From Proteles cristata cristata (Eukaryota > Chordata > Mammalia > Carnivora > Hyaenidae), in NCBI GenBank assembly GCA_017311185.1, contig JAESUZ010003088.1:1302001-1366000 (forward strand): a DNA stretch of 64,000 bases. Direction: 5' to 3'. Position 1 is the first letter of the stretch; each line of letters opens with the position of its first letter. Below are positions 53,039 through 64,000 of the stretch, piece after piece. Under the pieces are notes generated by a model. The model saw nothing but the letters and a program-made list of their open reading frames with translations. It did not search any database and had not been told where the DNA came from. A program made the position numbers and the translations under genes.

Positions 53039-55381
53039 CTCAATTGAATCATTTAAACATATTTCATATCAGTGTATAAAAGTGTATAAGCATTACAACT
53101 TAAATATGCATGTTATAAAAACTTTAGACATAATTGCAAAATGACTATGTTCAAAATACTATGTGTGTTTTTCCGTTATCGCTAGTGAAACCTGTGTAAG
53201 AAGAAGTCAGTGATGATTACAGTACCACTACCAAGTATATCACTTTGTATCTTCTGTATTTTTTGTTTTTAGTTATTTATTGGCAAATATTACTTCACTG
53301 AGTCCTTAAACTTATTCAGGATGAGAGATATTATTAACCTTATTTATGCTATTGACCCTGTATTTTCTTTTTTGTATTATTTTTCACCCTATATTTTAGA
53401 AGCAGAAACCATTTATTACTATGATCTCAACTGGATACTAATGTGGTATTAACATACTACAAAACAAGCAGCATCATTTGCTTGGTAAATATTAGAATAA
53501 TATGTGAAAAATAAATCAAATCTGTATTTCAAACGTAGTTCATACAGCAAAATTGTCCTCTGTATCTTGCAAACATAATGAAATCATGAAATCATTCTTT
53601 GGCAGGAGTTAGTCTTAAAACACAACTCCACTGTTTACTTGAACATAACCTCTCTTTCTACATTTACAAACTGGGCATGGAGATGTATACTTCAGTGCAA
53701 AATCTAAAAATGTTATCTTTCTCCCACACCATTCTCCTAGTGTGTCATAAAATGTGAACAGTTTTCGTCATCATATTTAAGATGGTACTTAAAACGTTCA
53801 TTGGTATGTTCAGTGCATAGATTGAAGTGATAAACGTTATTTATCTTTTGAAGTCTACTGAACTAAATATTTGGTGCAACAATTTTGTACTGTAACGGGT
53901 GTCTTTCCATTGCAACGACATTTAAAAATGCTTTCATGGATGAAGTACTACACTGTAGAAAACTTATGCTCACGCTATTATTTCAAAAGCCACGCTTAAA
54001 TTTTGGCTTCAAAACCTCAAACAAACTTACAGGCTTACAAGTCCTGTATTTTTCTTTTGTAAGTCTCTACTTTTCGCTCCTCTATACCAGCCAAGTATGT
54101 GCATACAACTGGGTAAGCTTTAACATCCACTCAAACAAAAACGTTTCTTAAATGACATGTTGAGGCAACCTGGACACAACGTGACTACATTATCGCTTGG
54201 AAAAGAAGACTTCAAAGAGGAGACTTTGTCTTCCTCTTAGGCAAGAATGGTAACAGGGCAAAGAAAAGTCAATATAATCGTGCTACACTGTTGTCCTTCT
54301 AACTTTAATACCGTACATTATTTGTTAATAAAATACACACACAGAAAAAGTAAATCTGGTTGAACTGAAAACTTCAGCTACTGTTCCCACAAAGTAAACA
54401 ACAGGGTTTGAAGACTTTCACTATTTATGAACTTATATTATGATTAGGTGTTAAGCACGTACCACATTTAAAATGTAAGGTTTACAGAAAAAGCAAATGA
54501 ATTGGCCTTAACAAATAGTATGTGCCTTTATGGGATTACATTATTAATCTAAGATAACACCTCCAAAAATTGTTAACACCCTTGAAACATGCAAGACGAA
54601 AATACTTTTCAAATAAAAATAAATAATTTGCACAATTTTTCTACTTGGTTAGCTTAAAACTAACTTAGTAACACTATATCTTATTTAAAAATTGAGATCA
54701 TATCTCAGACCAATGAATAATAAAATGTCTTTCAGAAATAGCAAAGGTCTAAGTCAGATAAATCAAGGTTTTTTTTTCATTTACTATGTTATTTGAGTTT
54801 TTACAGTATAGAATGAAAAGCTAACAAAATGTAATCCATTAAAGATTGTTGCTTAGATAATACTCGTGTAATTATTTTTGCAGCTGTAAAGCATAAAACT
54901 CTAGTATTGCCTGTGGCTATACGCAGCCCTGCACAGTTATGAATCTAAGATTTTTTTCTCTATTCTATAAGAACAGCTTTCCTCCTTGCGCTTGCCCTGA
55001 ACATTTCCTTTTGGGGAAAAATAGTATGTGTCACATTATAAAATGTGTGAACTTTTAGTTAAATTATTCAAGTTTCTTATTTCACGTGTATATTTAAGTA
55101 ATTAAAAATTGAATTCAAATGATGTGCACCATTCTGGAAGAAAAGCCAATGGTATCCATAAGTATTTTCAAATGTGATTCATTAAAAAAATAACTTTCCT
55201 TCCCTAACATCACTATTAAACTTAAAGTATATTTTCATAGTGTAAAGTAATATGAATAGTATGAAATTCAAAAGTCTGAAACTAGCTTTTGAAAAGAAGA
55301 TTTAATATCAATTTGAAAAAGAGGAAACAATATAGATACAATGTATCCAAGTTGATATCACCTAAAATGTTTTTATATTTA

Positions 55382-55443
55382 AAAAATTGTTTTATTATTC
55401 ATTTTTGAGAGAGAGAAACAGAGTATGAGCAGGGGAAGAGCAG

Positions 55444-55475
<32 letters not shown>

Positions 55476-55608
55476 ACACAGAATCCAAAGCAACTCCAGG
55501 TTCTGAGGCATCGGCATAGAGCCTCACATGGGGCTCAAACTCACAAGCTGTGAGATCATGACCTGAGCCGAAGTCGGACATTTAACTGACTGAGCCACCC
55601 AGGCGCCT
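55382..55608 (-). mobile_element. SINEC with internal (AC)n
   Basis: Reverse: TTCATTTTTGAGAGAGAGAA at left, GAGCCACCCAGGCGCCTC at right. An (AC)n block at 55443-55481 replaces part of the purine-rich body. Confidence 0.9.
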
Positions 55609-56624
55609 CTAAAACGTTATTAAACAAACCACTGTTCATCATAATCCTACATTTGTTCCACATTTATGTAATTGTTTTATGTTCATTGGTTAGTACACAG
55701 AATTTGGTTCAGCCACTTTTCACTCTTTCTGTTAAATTAGAAAAAAAAAATCATAAGCCTCTTTGAATCTTTGAATCTCCTGGAAGTTTTTGTGTAAAAA
55801 ATAGTTAACTAAGATTTGTCTTTAAAACAAAAGAAAACATACAATCATGGCTCTTTCTGAAAAACTATATAGCAATTTTAATATAATCCTCAAAATAAGT
55901 AAACATGTTTTTGGAAAAGGATTCTAAAACTTAAGTGTTGAATTTGCAATCTACTTGGGTAATGTGAGGAAACAGGGAGCAAGAGGAAAAACATGTTAAG
56001 CAGAAACTCTTTGAAGTATTATAGAGACTCTTTTAGAACCCCCTGGGAAATTTTAGAACTTAATGAAACATAAAATTATAGAACAGGCACTAGTCTTCGA
56101 CAACATTTAATCCCATAAAGAGAACACAACTGAGTCCCAAGAAACTTGGTCACTAGCTTCTGTTTTCTGTCAGGAAGACCAGAAGAAAACAGAGATGTCT
56201 TGACTTCCAATGCAGAGCTTTTTTCTTTTTTTGAACATGTCAATATTTTACTATAAAATGCAATTTACCTATCTAACCAATTGTATTTCCAACAAATCTA
56301 CTCTGTAATTGTTGAAGGCTTGACAGTGATTGTACATCAGTGTATGCGAGTCTCATGTATACCCAATGTCAATAAGGTTCAAGTACTCCTAGAATTAATT
56401 TTGTTCCCTAATCATGTGGTGAACATCTGTGAATCACAATGCCTTCAGTTTCATGAATCACAGAATCTTGGTGCAGTTAGGAGCCTGAGAGATGGGTCAT
56501 CCTAACCTTTTCTTTTAGAAATTAGTCATCTAAGTCTCCTCAGACGGGAGAGGAGCACACTGCATAAGTAATAACAATGATAACATGACCAATACAATAA
56601 TAATGCTAGCAATGGGCAACAATT

Positions 56625-56736
56625 ATTGAACATTAACTTTATAAGGAACCACACCAAGCATCTACTCACTGAGTCCTCACAACAAGGCTATGATAATGTG
56701 AATTTATTACTTTCATTTTAAGAATATGAAGATTTT
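56625..56736 (-). repeat. MIR-like relic, split by a SINE
   Basis: CATCTACTCACTGAGTCCTC, ACAACAAGGCTATGATAATG and TACTTTCATTTTAAGAATAT follow reverse MIR order up to the SINE insertion. Confidence 0.65.
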
Positions 56737-56960
56737 CGGGGCGCCTGGGTGGCTTAGTCGGTTAAGCGTCCGACTTTCGCTTAGGTCATGATCTCGCGGT
56801 TCGTGGGTTCGGGCCCCGCGTCGGGCTCTGTGCTGACTGCCAGCTCGCAGCCTGGAGCCTGTTTCGGTCTGCGGCTCCCTCTCTCTTTGACCCTCCCCTG
56901 TTCATGCTGTCTCTCTCTCTCCTAGAAATAAATAAAAAACATTAAAAAAAAAAAAGAAAA
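56737..56960 (+). mobile_element. SINEC, youngest subfamily
   Basis: Forward: GGGGCGCCTGGGTGGCTTAG head, CTCCTAGAAATAAATAAAAA tail. Exact 16-base duplication AAGAATATGAAGATTT at 56720-56735 and 56965-56980. It lies inside a MIR relic. Confidence 0.95.
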
Positions 56961-57205
56961 AAAAAAGAATATGAAGATTTCGTAGTAGTCCTAAAATACA
57001 GATCTCTCGTCTACCAAGGATTCTTCCCAATCAACTTGCTCACCTATCTGGTCTTATGTGAACACAATATTCACAATTCTAAATACATAGACATCATGAT
57101 ATGTTCATGATAATATTTCAGCTCTTTTCCATTGGAACAGAAGGTGAATGAGAAATTTCTCTTCTGACAGTCACCTAGCTCTCTCTCACTATTTTCTGCA
57201 TTCTT

Positions 57206-57242
57206 GTGTTTTGTTTTGTTTGTTTGTTTGTTTGTTTGTTTT
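57206..57242. repeat. (TTTG)n microsatellite
   Basis: TTTG units, written TTGTTTGTTTGTTTGTTTGT. Confidence 0.9.
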
Positions 57243-58200
57243 CAGATTTTTCCACGTTTGGAAGACACCACTTCAAACTTTCGGTGGTATGTTGAGAATT
57301 AGAATTTATCATTCAGATTTCTATGTTGTACTAACTCTTCTTAATAATCATGCCTTTATTTCAACAAAATGACTAAAGGAAGCTGTACAATAATAAATTG
57401 TGTTTTAATTAAATGTGAGCATTTTAATTAGAAGTAGGTATCTTGGGGAAAAAGAGAGGACAATAATATGCAGTTCTGGAATTTTTTTTTACTTAAAAGA
57501 CTTATTTTTCAGTTAAATCTTGCAGCAAATAGTAGTAAACTGTCAACTGGGAAAATAAAATATTAAAAAATCCTTTAAAATTAGGGTACAATAGAGGAAT
57601 AAATAAGAAAGGAAGGATATTCTCAAAGACTACATGGACGTTTAGTAACAGCATGTCTATTACAACTGTCCACTTTAACTGCTTTCAAAATTACCTATCA
57701 CCTACCTAATCTTTAATTTGAGTAGAGATTATTCACTTCTATGTTACTTCTAGCTCTCCATCTAAATGCCAATTATATGGTGAAATAAATAAGTGTTATC
57801 TGATGTCAATAATTTCAAAATAAGTATCATTCTTCCATTTAACATATCTGTGCTGAACACATAGTTTGTGCCTGGCACTTACACTGTAACTTTGGTACTT
57901 TCTTTGCAGTGAAGTTTATATAAATTCTGTGTCTGTCAAGAAACAACGTTAATCTTCATCTTGTCAGAAAATGGCAACATGATAGGATTTGATTGCAAGT
58001 TATTTTGTATTAAGATATGCAATACAAATCTTAGGGAGCTAGATACCAAATACCGAATTAGGGAGCTAGATAATTAAGCATATCATAAAAGTTTTTATAA
58101 CTACTTGCATTCCTACTTAATAAGTTCACAGCATTACCCAGAAGAACAAAGTATCAGCTGGGGCACAAATGTGTTGAAAACTCTTAAGGTTCTTATTTTT

Positions 58201-58303
58201 CAATTTTTTTAAAAATAAGCTTTACGCCCAATGTGGCATTTGAACTCATGACCCAGAAATCAAGAGTCACATGCTCTGCTGACTAAGCCAGCCAGGTGTC
58301 CCC
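58201..58303 (-). mobile_element. Old SINEC
   Basis: Reverse old type: ACGCCCAATGTGGCATTTGA, CATGACCCAGAAATCAAGAG, AAGCCAGCCAGGTGTCCCC. Confidence 0.78.
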
Positions 58304-59011
58304 AAACTCTTTAACATTTTTTAAAAGAATAATTTGAAACTTTTAAAAACATTTCAGCAAAAAGATGAATTTACAGAAAGATATCATAACCCATTGAAGA
58401 GGAAAACTAAAATGACGTGTAAAATAATATTCCATGAGGTATTATCCATCTCATATTATCATTTTCTAGAGCTAAGGAATTTGATTTTTATAATGAGGCA
58501 AGTAAACATCGATTCTTTACAGTTAGGATTTTACTATAACTGTTTTCCTAAAGGATACATTTTTTTACTTTAAATGTTGGCACTGAGTACTTCTATGAAT
58601 ACTCTTCAATAATTATGTCATCTTCTCCTTGTGTTTTTATAGCATGCAACTTTATTTTTAAATCTTAAATTATGCTTTGGTTAAGATCTTGGAAGAAAAT
58701 ATGCTGGTAAAAGCATTTATTTTCTTAACTACTGGAGCTTTTGAAGATTTCACAAACCTCTTATACTGGACCCTAAGAAGCAGCACATATTTTTAAACAA
58801 ATTCTACATTCTGAAGAAGTTTTGTATTATAGATAGATTTCAGACACCATTCAACTTTAACTAACAATGAATACAGAATGCCCAACAGAAGAAGCCATTA
58901 CTGGAACAAAATTAATGAATAGTAGTTTGTGTATTTGCCTGTTTATAGACCATATGATGGAAGAATAAGCTTATGTAAACACAGCTGCATTCCTCTGTGT
59001 TCTGCTGGGCT

Positions 59012-59037
59012 CAGGAATGGGGAGCACCCCATTCCTG
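59012..59037. repeat. Perfect GC-rich short hairpin
   Basis: CAGGAATGGGG, loop AGCA, CCCCATTCCTG: 11 paired bases and a four-base loop. It lies within a 122-codon open frame (58929-59297) for which I see no coding evidence. Confidence 0.85.
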
Positions 59038-60094
59038 GTCTTTTAATGATCAGAATTACTTTCAGGTTGCATTCAAGGTTAAGTCACATTCCCATTTATC
59101 AGAGACATGCACACCATAACGACCCTTTCTATGAAAAACCCTCATGGCTGTCTGTAGGCCTTGCTTCATGGTTTAATTACTTCATACTTCACTTCAGGAA
59201 TCAACAACAGCACAAGATAGTCTTTAGCATTTATTACTATGGCACTAAGACATCAAGACAAAGGGAAGGCAAGTTTAGCGTACTGGAGTTAAGTTAAAAT
59301 CTGTGATGTATTCTAGAGAAAGGTGTACACCAATGAAGACCAGCATTTACATAGTTATTACTCACAGGACTTGAATCTGGGGTATGACAAAAAAAAAAAA
59401 AATATCCTGCCAAAGTCAAGTTGCTAAAATCCTAGGTTCTAGCTTAAAGATGCCAGTAGCTTACTAGATGTTTGTATTTTATATACTTTACATTCACCTA
59501 TAAATTAAATTATTAATGAAGAAAATGTAGCATCTGTAAAACAGCATCTTATATGGTATTACTTGTAGATGTGTTTATTTTAGTAGTGAAAAAACCCCAC
59601 AAAAGTCAGGAGTTTCAGAATCACAACACACATCCTTCCCCTGTGCTGTGATTTCAATAGGTATATTCACAATGACTCAGTTATTTCCATACAAAACAGA
59701 GTTTTACACTCTATCTTGTTAGAGTTATTATGAAGACTAATTATTTAGTGTTTGTACAGGACCTGCCATTTATATGGTGCATTACATCTGCAAAGAAGTA
59801 TTACTGTTAGTCACTATGTAAGGAATTGCCAAATTTCTCAGCTGCCAGTACAAATGGAAAGGAGGACAAAGAATGCCATTGATGAGGGCTTCTAAGTGCC
59901 AGAGCAAAAGTCACACTCAGGAGTAGCTTGGCAGGGTTAAAAAAACACAGACAGAATGAGGCTATCTGAGCCATGGGACCCTGATTGGGGCAAGGCAGGC
60001 ATGTGTTCCTTCTTTTATGAAATCCACTTTTGTATTTAGCACCCTGCATCGATAGAGTCCTTGATCAAAGGAATATATGCATATATTTATTGTC

Positions 60095-60215
60095 TGGCTC
60101 TTTGTATTTAAATGTCAGCTCTAGAAGGACAGGGCATTTGTCTCTATCACTTGGTATATCCGGTGCCCAGAACAATGCCCAAGACATGGTAGGAATTCTG
60201 TAAATGTTTACAATA
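60095..60215 (+). mobile_element. L2 3' end relic
   Basis: ATGTCAGCTCTAGAAGGACA, GGTGCCCAGAACAATGCCCA, ATGGTAGGAATTCTGTAAAT match the L2 3' end order. Confidence 0.6.
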
Positions 60216-60229
60216 TTCTCTTTGTGCGC

Positions 60230-60960
60230 TAGATACTGTGTATGAAATGGTACTAAAACTGGCACACTAACGGTGCTCAAGGTATTGGGGAATGAATAGG
60301 CAATATTTAAATAAATGCAAACATACGAATATAGTTGTAATACATGGCTTGAAGGAACAGGATAGAATGCTGTGTGAGAAACAACTGAGGTGCATAACTT
60401 AGGAGGTGAGGGAACACTGAGGACAGAACAGTTAAGCTGAAACCTAAGAAACGAGTGAAACTTATCCTAGGGAAGTGCAGAGCAGGCAAAAATAACACAG
60501 GATGAAGAAAAAACTTGGGACCATCAATGAAAGCGAAAAGACTCCGACCCTGTGCAGTGGACCAGGTTGGCAGCAATGCAACAACATGAGGTTGGCAGGG
60601 GAGACAGGAGCCAGGTTTGCTGGACACAGCAGACGTGATAAAAGGGTCAGCTTTTATTTTAATTCCCATGGGAAGCACTTCAGTGGCTTTTAAGCAGAGC
60701 TGTCTCATGATGGAATTATCATATTTAAATATTCATTATAGCTACTCTGTGAATGAAATGGAGAGGAAAATAAGAATGGAAGTGGAGAGACCAATTAGAA
60801 AGCTATTGCAGCAATTAAGGGGAAAATGGTGTTTTTATACTATTACGATGACACTGGATTTGGTGCAAAGAGGGGAACAGATGGGTGTATTGGAGGTAAA
60901 AATCAAAATGATCTCTTGAGTGGTTGAAGTTGACAGAAGTAAAGATGTCAACAATGATAC
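60230..60960 (+). repeat. Old interspersed repeat, family not named
   Basis: Longest copy of the family shared with 14270-14760 and 41700-42015: GAAGCACTTCAGTGGCTTTT, GACCAATTAGAAAGCTATTG, AGCAATTAAGG. Open frames at 60307-60708 and 60617-60919 lie inside it and are not genes. Confidence 0.5.
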
Positions 60961-61004
60961 CCAGGTTTCTGATCTGAGCAACTGAACATTCCATTTCTTT
61001 TATT

Positions 61005-61121
61005 TTACAATTTTTAAATACTTTATTTTTTAATTAATCTCTACACCCAACACAGGGCTCAAACCCACACCTCCAAGATCAAGAGTGGCACACTCCACTG
61101 ACTGAGCTAACCTGGTGTCTC
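61005..61121 (-). mobile_element. Old SINEC
   Basis: Reverse old type: CTACACCCAACACAGGGCTC, CCTCCAAGATCAAGAGTGGC, GAGCTAACCTGGTGTCTCT. Confidence 0.78.
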
Positions 61122-61201
61122 TGAATGTGCCATTTTTAAGGTATAAGATGACAAATAGATGATATACAAGTAAATCTTTCATTGACGAGGAAAAGGAAAA
61201 T

Positions 61202-61266
<65 letters not shown>
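61202..61266. repeat. (TG)n(GA)n compound microsatellite
   Basis: TG units to 61225, then GA units to 61266, without interruption. Confidence 0.95.
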
Positions 61267-61269
<3 letters not shown>

Positions 61270-61324
61270 TTTCAGAGTATAGGAATAATAGGAAAATCAT
61301 TTTATTGATTAAAAAATACGGTTT

Positions 61325-61496
61325 GGGGCACCTGAACGGCTGAGTGGGTTAATGTCCAACTTTGGCTCAGGTAATGATCTCACAGACTCGTGAGTTCGAG
61401 CTCTGCATTGGCTCTGCAGAGCCTGTTTGGGATTCTCTCTCTCTCTCTCCCCTTCTGCCCCTCTAAACAAACAAACAAACAAGCAAACAAACTTAA
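61325..61496 (+). mobile_element. SINEC, intermediate age
   Basis: Forward: GGGGCACCTGAACGGCTGAG, CTTTGGCTCAGGTAATGATC, CT run, and a tail of AAAC units. Confidence 0.87.
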
Positions 61497-61963
61497 AAGA
61501 AAATATTATGGTTTCAAATTTGGTCTCTTAGTATTTAGCACTGGATTGATGTTTACTGGTTTAGACCTTTGTACTACTCTATTCCAAATCTGAACTGATA
61601 ACATCCCTTGATCAATTATTCTGTATTATAATTTTAGGATGACAAATTTTAAGTTAGTTTGATCCCTATTATGTCATTTTAACTGAAATATGAAATAAAA
61701 CAAATACATTTTAGATATATAGACATATACACACAAAATTATGTATACAAATATATGTGTGATATATATGACCATTAATAACTGGTGTATTGTGATGATA
61801 TCCACACTTGGTAGCAAATTGTAGTAAAAATTCATTCGGTTATTTTGCTCAAGGAACAAAACACCTCAAAACATTATGGGTACTTCTCAGGACTGCCATA
61901 AATTAAGCTCAATTTACTATTTAAGTATAAAGGCATCAATAGCATGTTAAATGTTAATTACGT

Positions 61964-62183
61964 GGGGCGCCTGGGTGGCTTAGATGGTTAAGCGTCCGAC
62001 TTTCGCTTAGGTCATGAACTTGCAGTTCGCGGGTTCGAGCCCCGCGTCGGGCTCTGTGGTGACTGCCAGCTCAGAGCCTGGAGCCTATTTCGGAGTCTGT
62101 ATCTCCCTCTCTCTCTGACCCTCCCCTGCTCACGCTGTCTCTCTCTCTCTCTCCTACAAATAAATAAAAATATTTAAAAAAAA
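61964..62183 (+). mobile_element. SINEC, youngest subfamily
   Basis: Forward: GGGGCGCCTGGGTGGCTTAG head; 16-base exact duplication TAAATGTTAATTACGT at 61948-61963 and 62184-62199. Confidence 0.95.
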
Positions 62184-62844
62184 TAAATGTTAATTACGTA
62201 ATTAGAATAATGATAATAAGAAGTTTACACTATCTCTAAAGCATAATAAAGTTCCTTGGGGAAACGCTGACTCATCAAACTCTTAAGGATTTGTGATTCA
62301 CTCATTTATTCATTCAATAAATTACTAGGCACTGTGTTTGGAGGTGATGACTGAAGGATAAACAAGACATAGTTGATCTCTGCTTTCAGAGCATTTATTT
62401 CAGGGTTTTTCCCTTTCTTTCATCACAGAATGCTTTGTTCAATGGAAACTTTAGACAAAAGTTTAGTATGTAAAACAGATAAAAGGTGTATGGTTGCACT
62501 TCCCCAGCTGGGGCTGTTCTGAAGAGGAATTCAGGCCTGGTGTGAAAATGACAGAGGAGTGGCGAACACATTGCCCCAGCTCCTGTACTGATATTGTACA
62601 CAGCTAGTAGGTGACAAATACAGGATTTGGACCTGAATTCACTTGGATACCGAAGCCTGGATTTTTAGTACTAAACTTGCCTGGGCTTCTAAGAGAGGCA
62701 TTATTCAGACCTCAGTTTGTCTTCTTGTTGGCTGATAAGAGAATTCCACTTTGGTGCTATTTCAGAGTACATCCAGCTTTCTCTGTAACACTGAAGTGAA
62801 ATGTGGAGGGGTTTTTCATTCCTTGCATTTAAAAAAATGCCTTA

Positions 62845-63180
62845 CAATGAGAAAGAATGAAATCTGGCCATGTGTAGCAACATGGATGGACCTTGAGGGT
62901 ATTATGCTGAGCGAAATAAGACAGGCAGAGAAGGACAAATATCATATGTTTGCACATATAGGAGGATTAGGAGGAACTTGACGGAGGAACAAGGGGGAGA
63001 AGAAGGGGGGAAATGGTGGGGGAAAGGGAGAGAGGCAAACCATGAGAGACTCTTGAATGCTGACAAAAACTGAGGACTGATGGATGTGGGGGGAGGGGGG
63101 GATGGGCATAGAGGAGGACACTTATGGGGATGAGCACTGAGTGTTATGTGGAAACTAATTTGACAATAAACTATTTGTAA
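62845..63180 (+). mobile_element. L1 LINE, short 5'-truncated 3' end
   Basis: GCAACATGGATGGACCTTGA, TTATGCTGAGCGAAATAAGA, CATGAGAGACTCTTGAATGC, ATGAGCACTGAGTGTTATGT, then a poly-A. Exact 14-base duplication AAAAAAATGCCTTA at 62831-62844 and 63181-63194. Much better preserved than the L1 at 7040-8445, so a younger carnivore L1 insertion. Confidence 0.92.
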
Positions 63181-63222
63181 AAAAAAATGCCTTAAATTAC
63201 ATAAGCATATATAATATGTAAT

Positions 63223-63225
<3 letters not shown>

Positions 63226-63262
<37 letters not shown>
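63226..63262. repeat. (AT)n microsatellite
   Basis: 37 bases of strict AT alternation. It creates a run of Ile-Tyr codons in a spurious reverse open frame. Confidence 0.93.
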
Positions 63263-64000
63263 CACAACTTCATAGAACTCCTCCATTTCCACCCCACCCC
63301 CAATTACAAATGAAGACCCCAAGTTAGGACTCACGGTTTCACAGTAAGTCACTGGGCACAGTAGGACCAAAACCATGAAACAACTATTTCCATAAAGGCA
63401 CATGTTTTTAAAGAGCCAGAGAAAGACTGGAATATTTTCTAAATAAAATATTTCCTGGGAAACAAAGGTGGTTATAAACAAACAAAAACCCAGATGTTCT
63501 TTTATCCTCTCAAGTCCAAGATGCAGCAGCTAACCAGGAGAAGGGCTAAAAAAGAGTTTTCACATTTTATGGAAAGTCCAATGGTTAACAGTCTCAAGAG
63601 AGAAAAATCCTCACAGTTTAAAATGATCTCATTAAAACCTCCCTAGTAATTGGGAAGAGCTGGAAAAAAATAGCTATTGGATAAAAGAAACACACACACA
63701 CAAACTATTCTCACTAATGTATCTTTGTGCAGCATAATTAAGATTGCCAATTATAACATCTCACCCCCACCCCCCACTGAAAGGAATGGTGATAGAAAAA
63801 AAAAAACCAAAAACGGAGTCTAAATAGCACATACAGAGACACATCAACTAAACAAAAAAGGATCTTTAATTGGTGACAATCTGCCCTAACTCACTGTGAC
63901 TATTTCCCAACATAATAACTTTCAGATCTGTTAATTCCTTGTATCTTCCCCAATCACAGGCTGTCTGGGGCTTCAGAATAATAATGCCAAGTATCTCACA

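Noticed and set aside
60307..60708. 133-codon reverse open frame
   Set aside because: It lies within an old interspersed repeat shared with two other places in the window; no protein family was recognised.

Overview
The window is mammalian nuclear DNA: AT-rich, intron-dominated and full of interspersed repeats. The commonest repeat is a tRNA-derived SINE of the carnivoran SINEC (CAN-SINE) type, with about 28 copies on both strands. Its consensus is of the cat-like (feliform) kind and not the dog kind. The youngest subfamily here has a distinctive head and body that does not match the domestic-cat consensus I remember. I therefore infer a feliform carnivoran and leave the species open.

The only protein-coding gene I can support is ROBO1, the Slit receptor, on the minus strand. 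Four consecutive exons are present and transcription runs from high to low coordinates: 52199-52356 (first half of Ig2), 24421-24541 (second half of Ig2), 23926-24064 (first half of Ig3) and 21665-21792 (second half of Ig3). All four have AG/GT splice sites. They join in one open frame with intron phases 1-0-1-2-1, so each Ig domain is a two-exon module bounded by phase-1 introns. The window contains neither end of the gene; exons for Ig1 (above 64000) and Ig4 onward (below 1) were not found.

Layout: 52357-64000 is intron with young SINEs, an (AC)n-bearing SINE, an unnamed old repeat, L2, and an L1 3' end. 24542-52198 is a 27.7-kb intron that splits Ig2; it holds three long polypurine tracts, two Z-DNA-type tracts, L2/MIR/DNA-transposon relics and a 10-kb SINE-free stretch centred on a CpG-enriched patch. 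24065-24420 and 21793-23925 are short introns. 1-21664 is part of the next intron, with many SINEs, an L1 3' fragment carrying a nested SINE, MER5A, L2 and MIR relics.

I see no bacterial-style operon, CRISPR array, intact retrovirus, functional RNA gene or new multi-gene system. The best leads are the CpG-enriched, SINE-free intronic patch (35081-35700), the polypyrimidine-encoding tracts in the Ig2 intron and the young SINE subfamily. Repeat boundaries were read by eye and are approximate unless target-site duplications are given.
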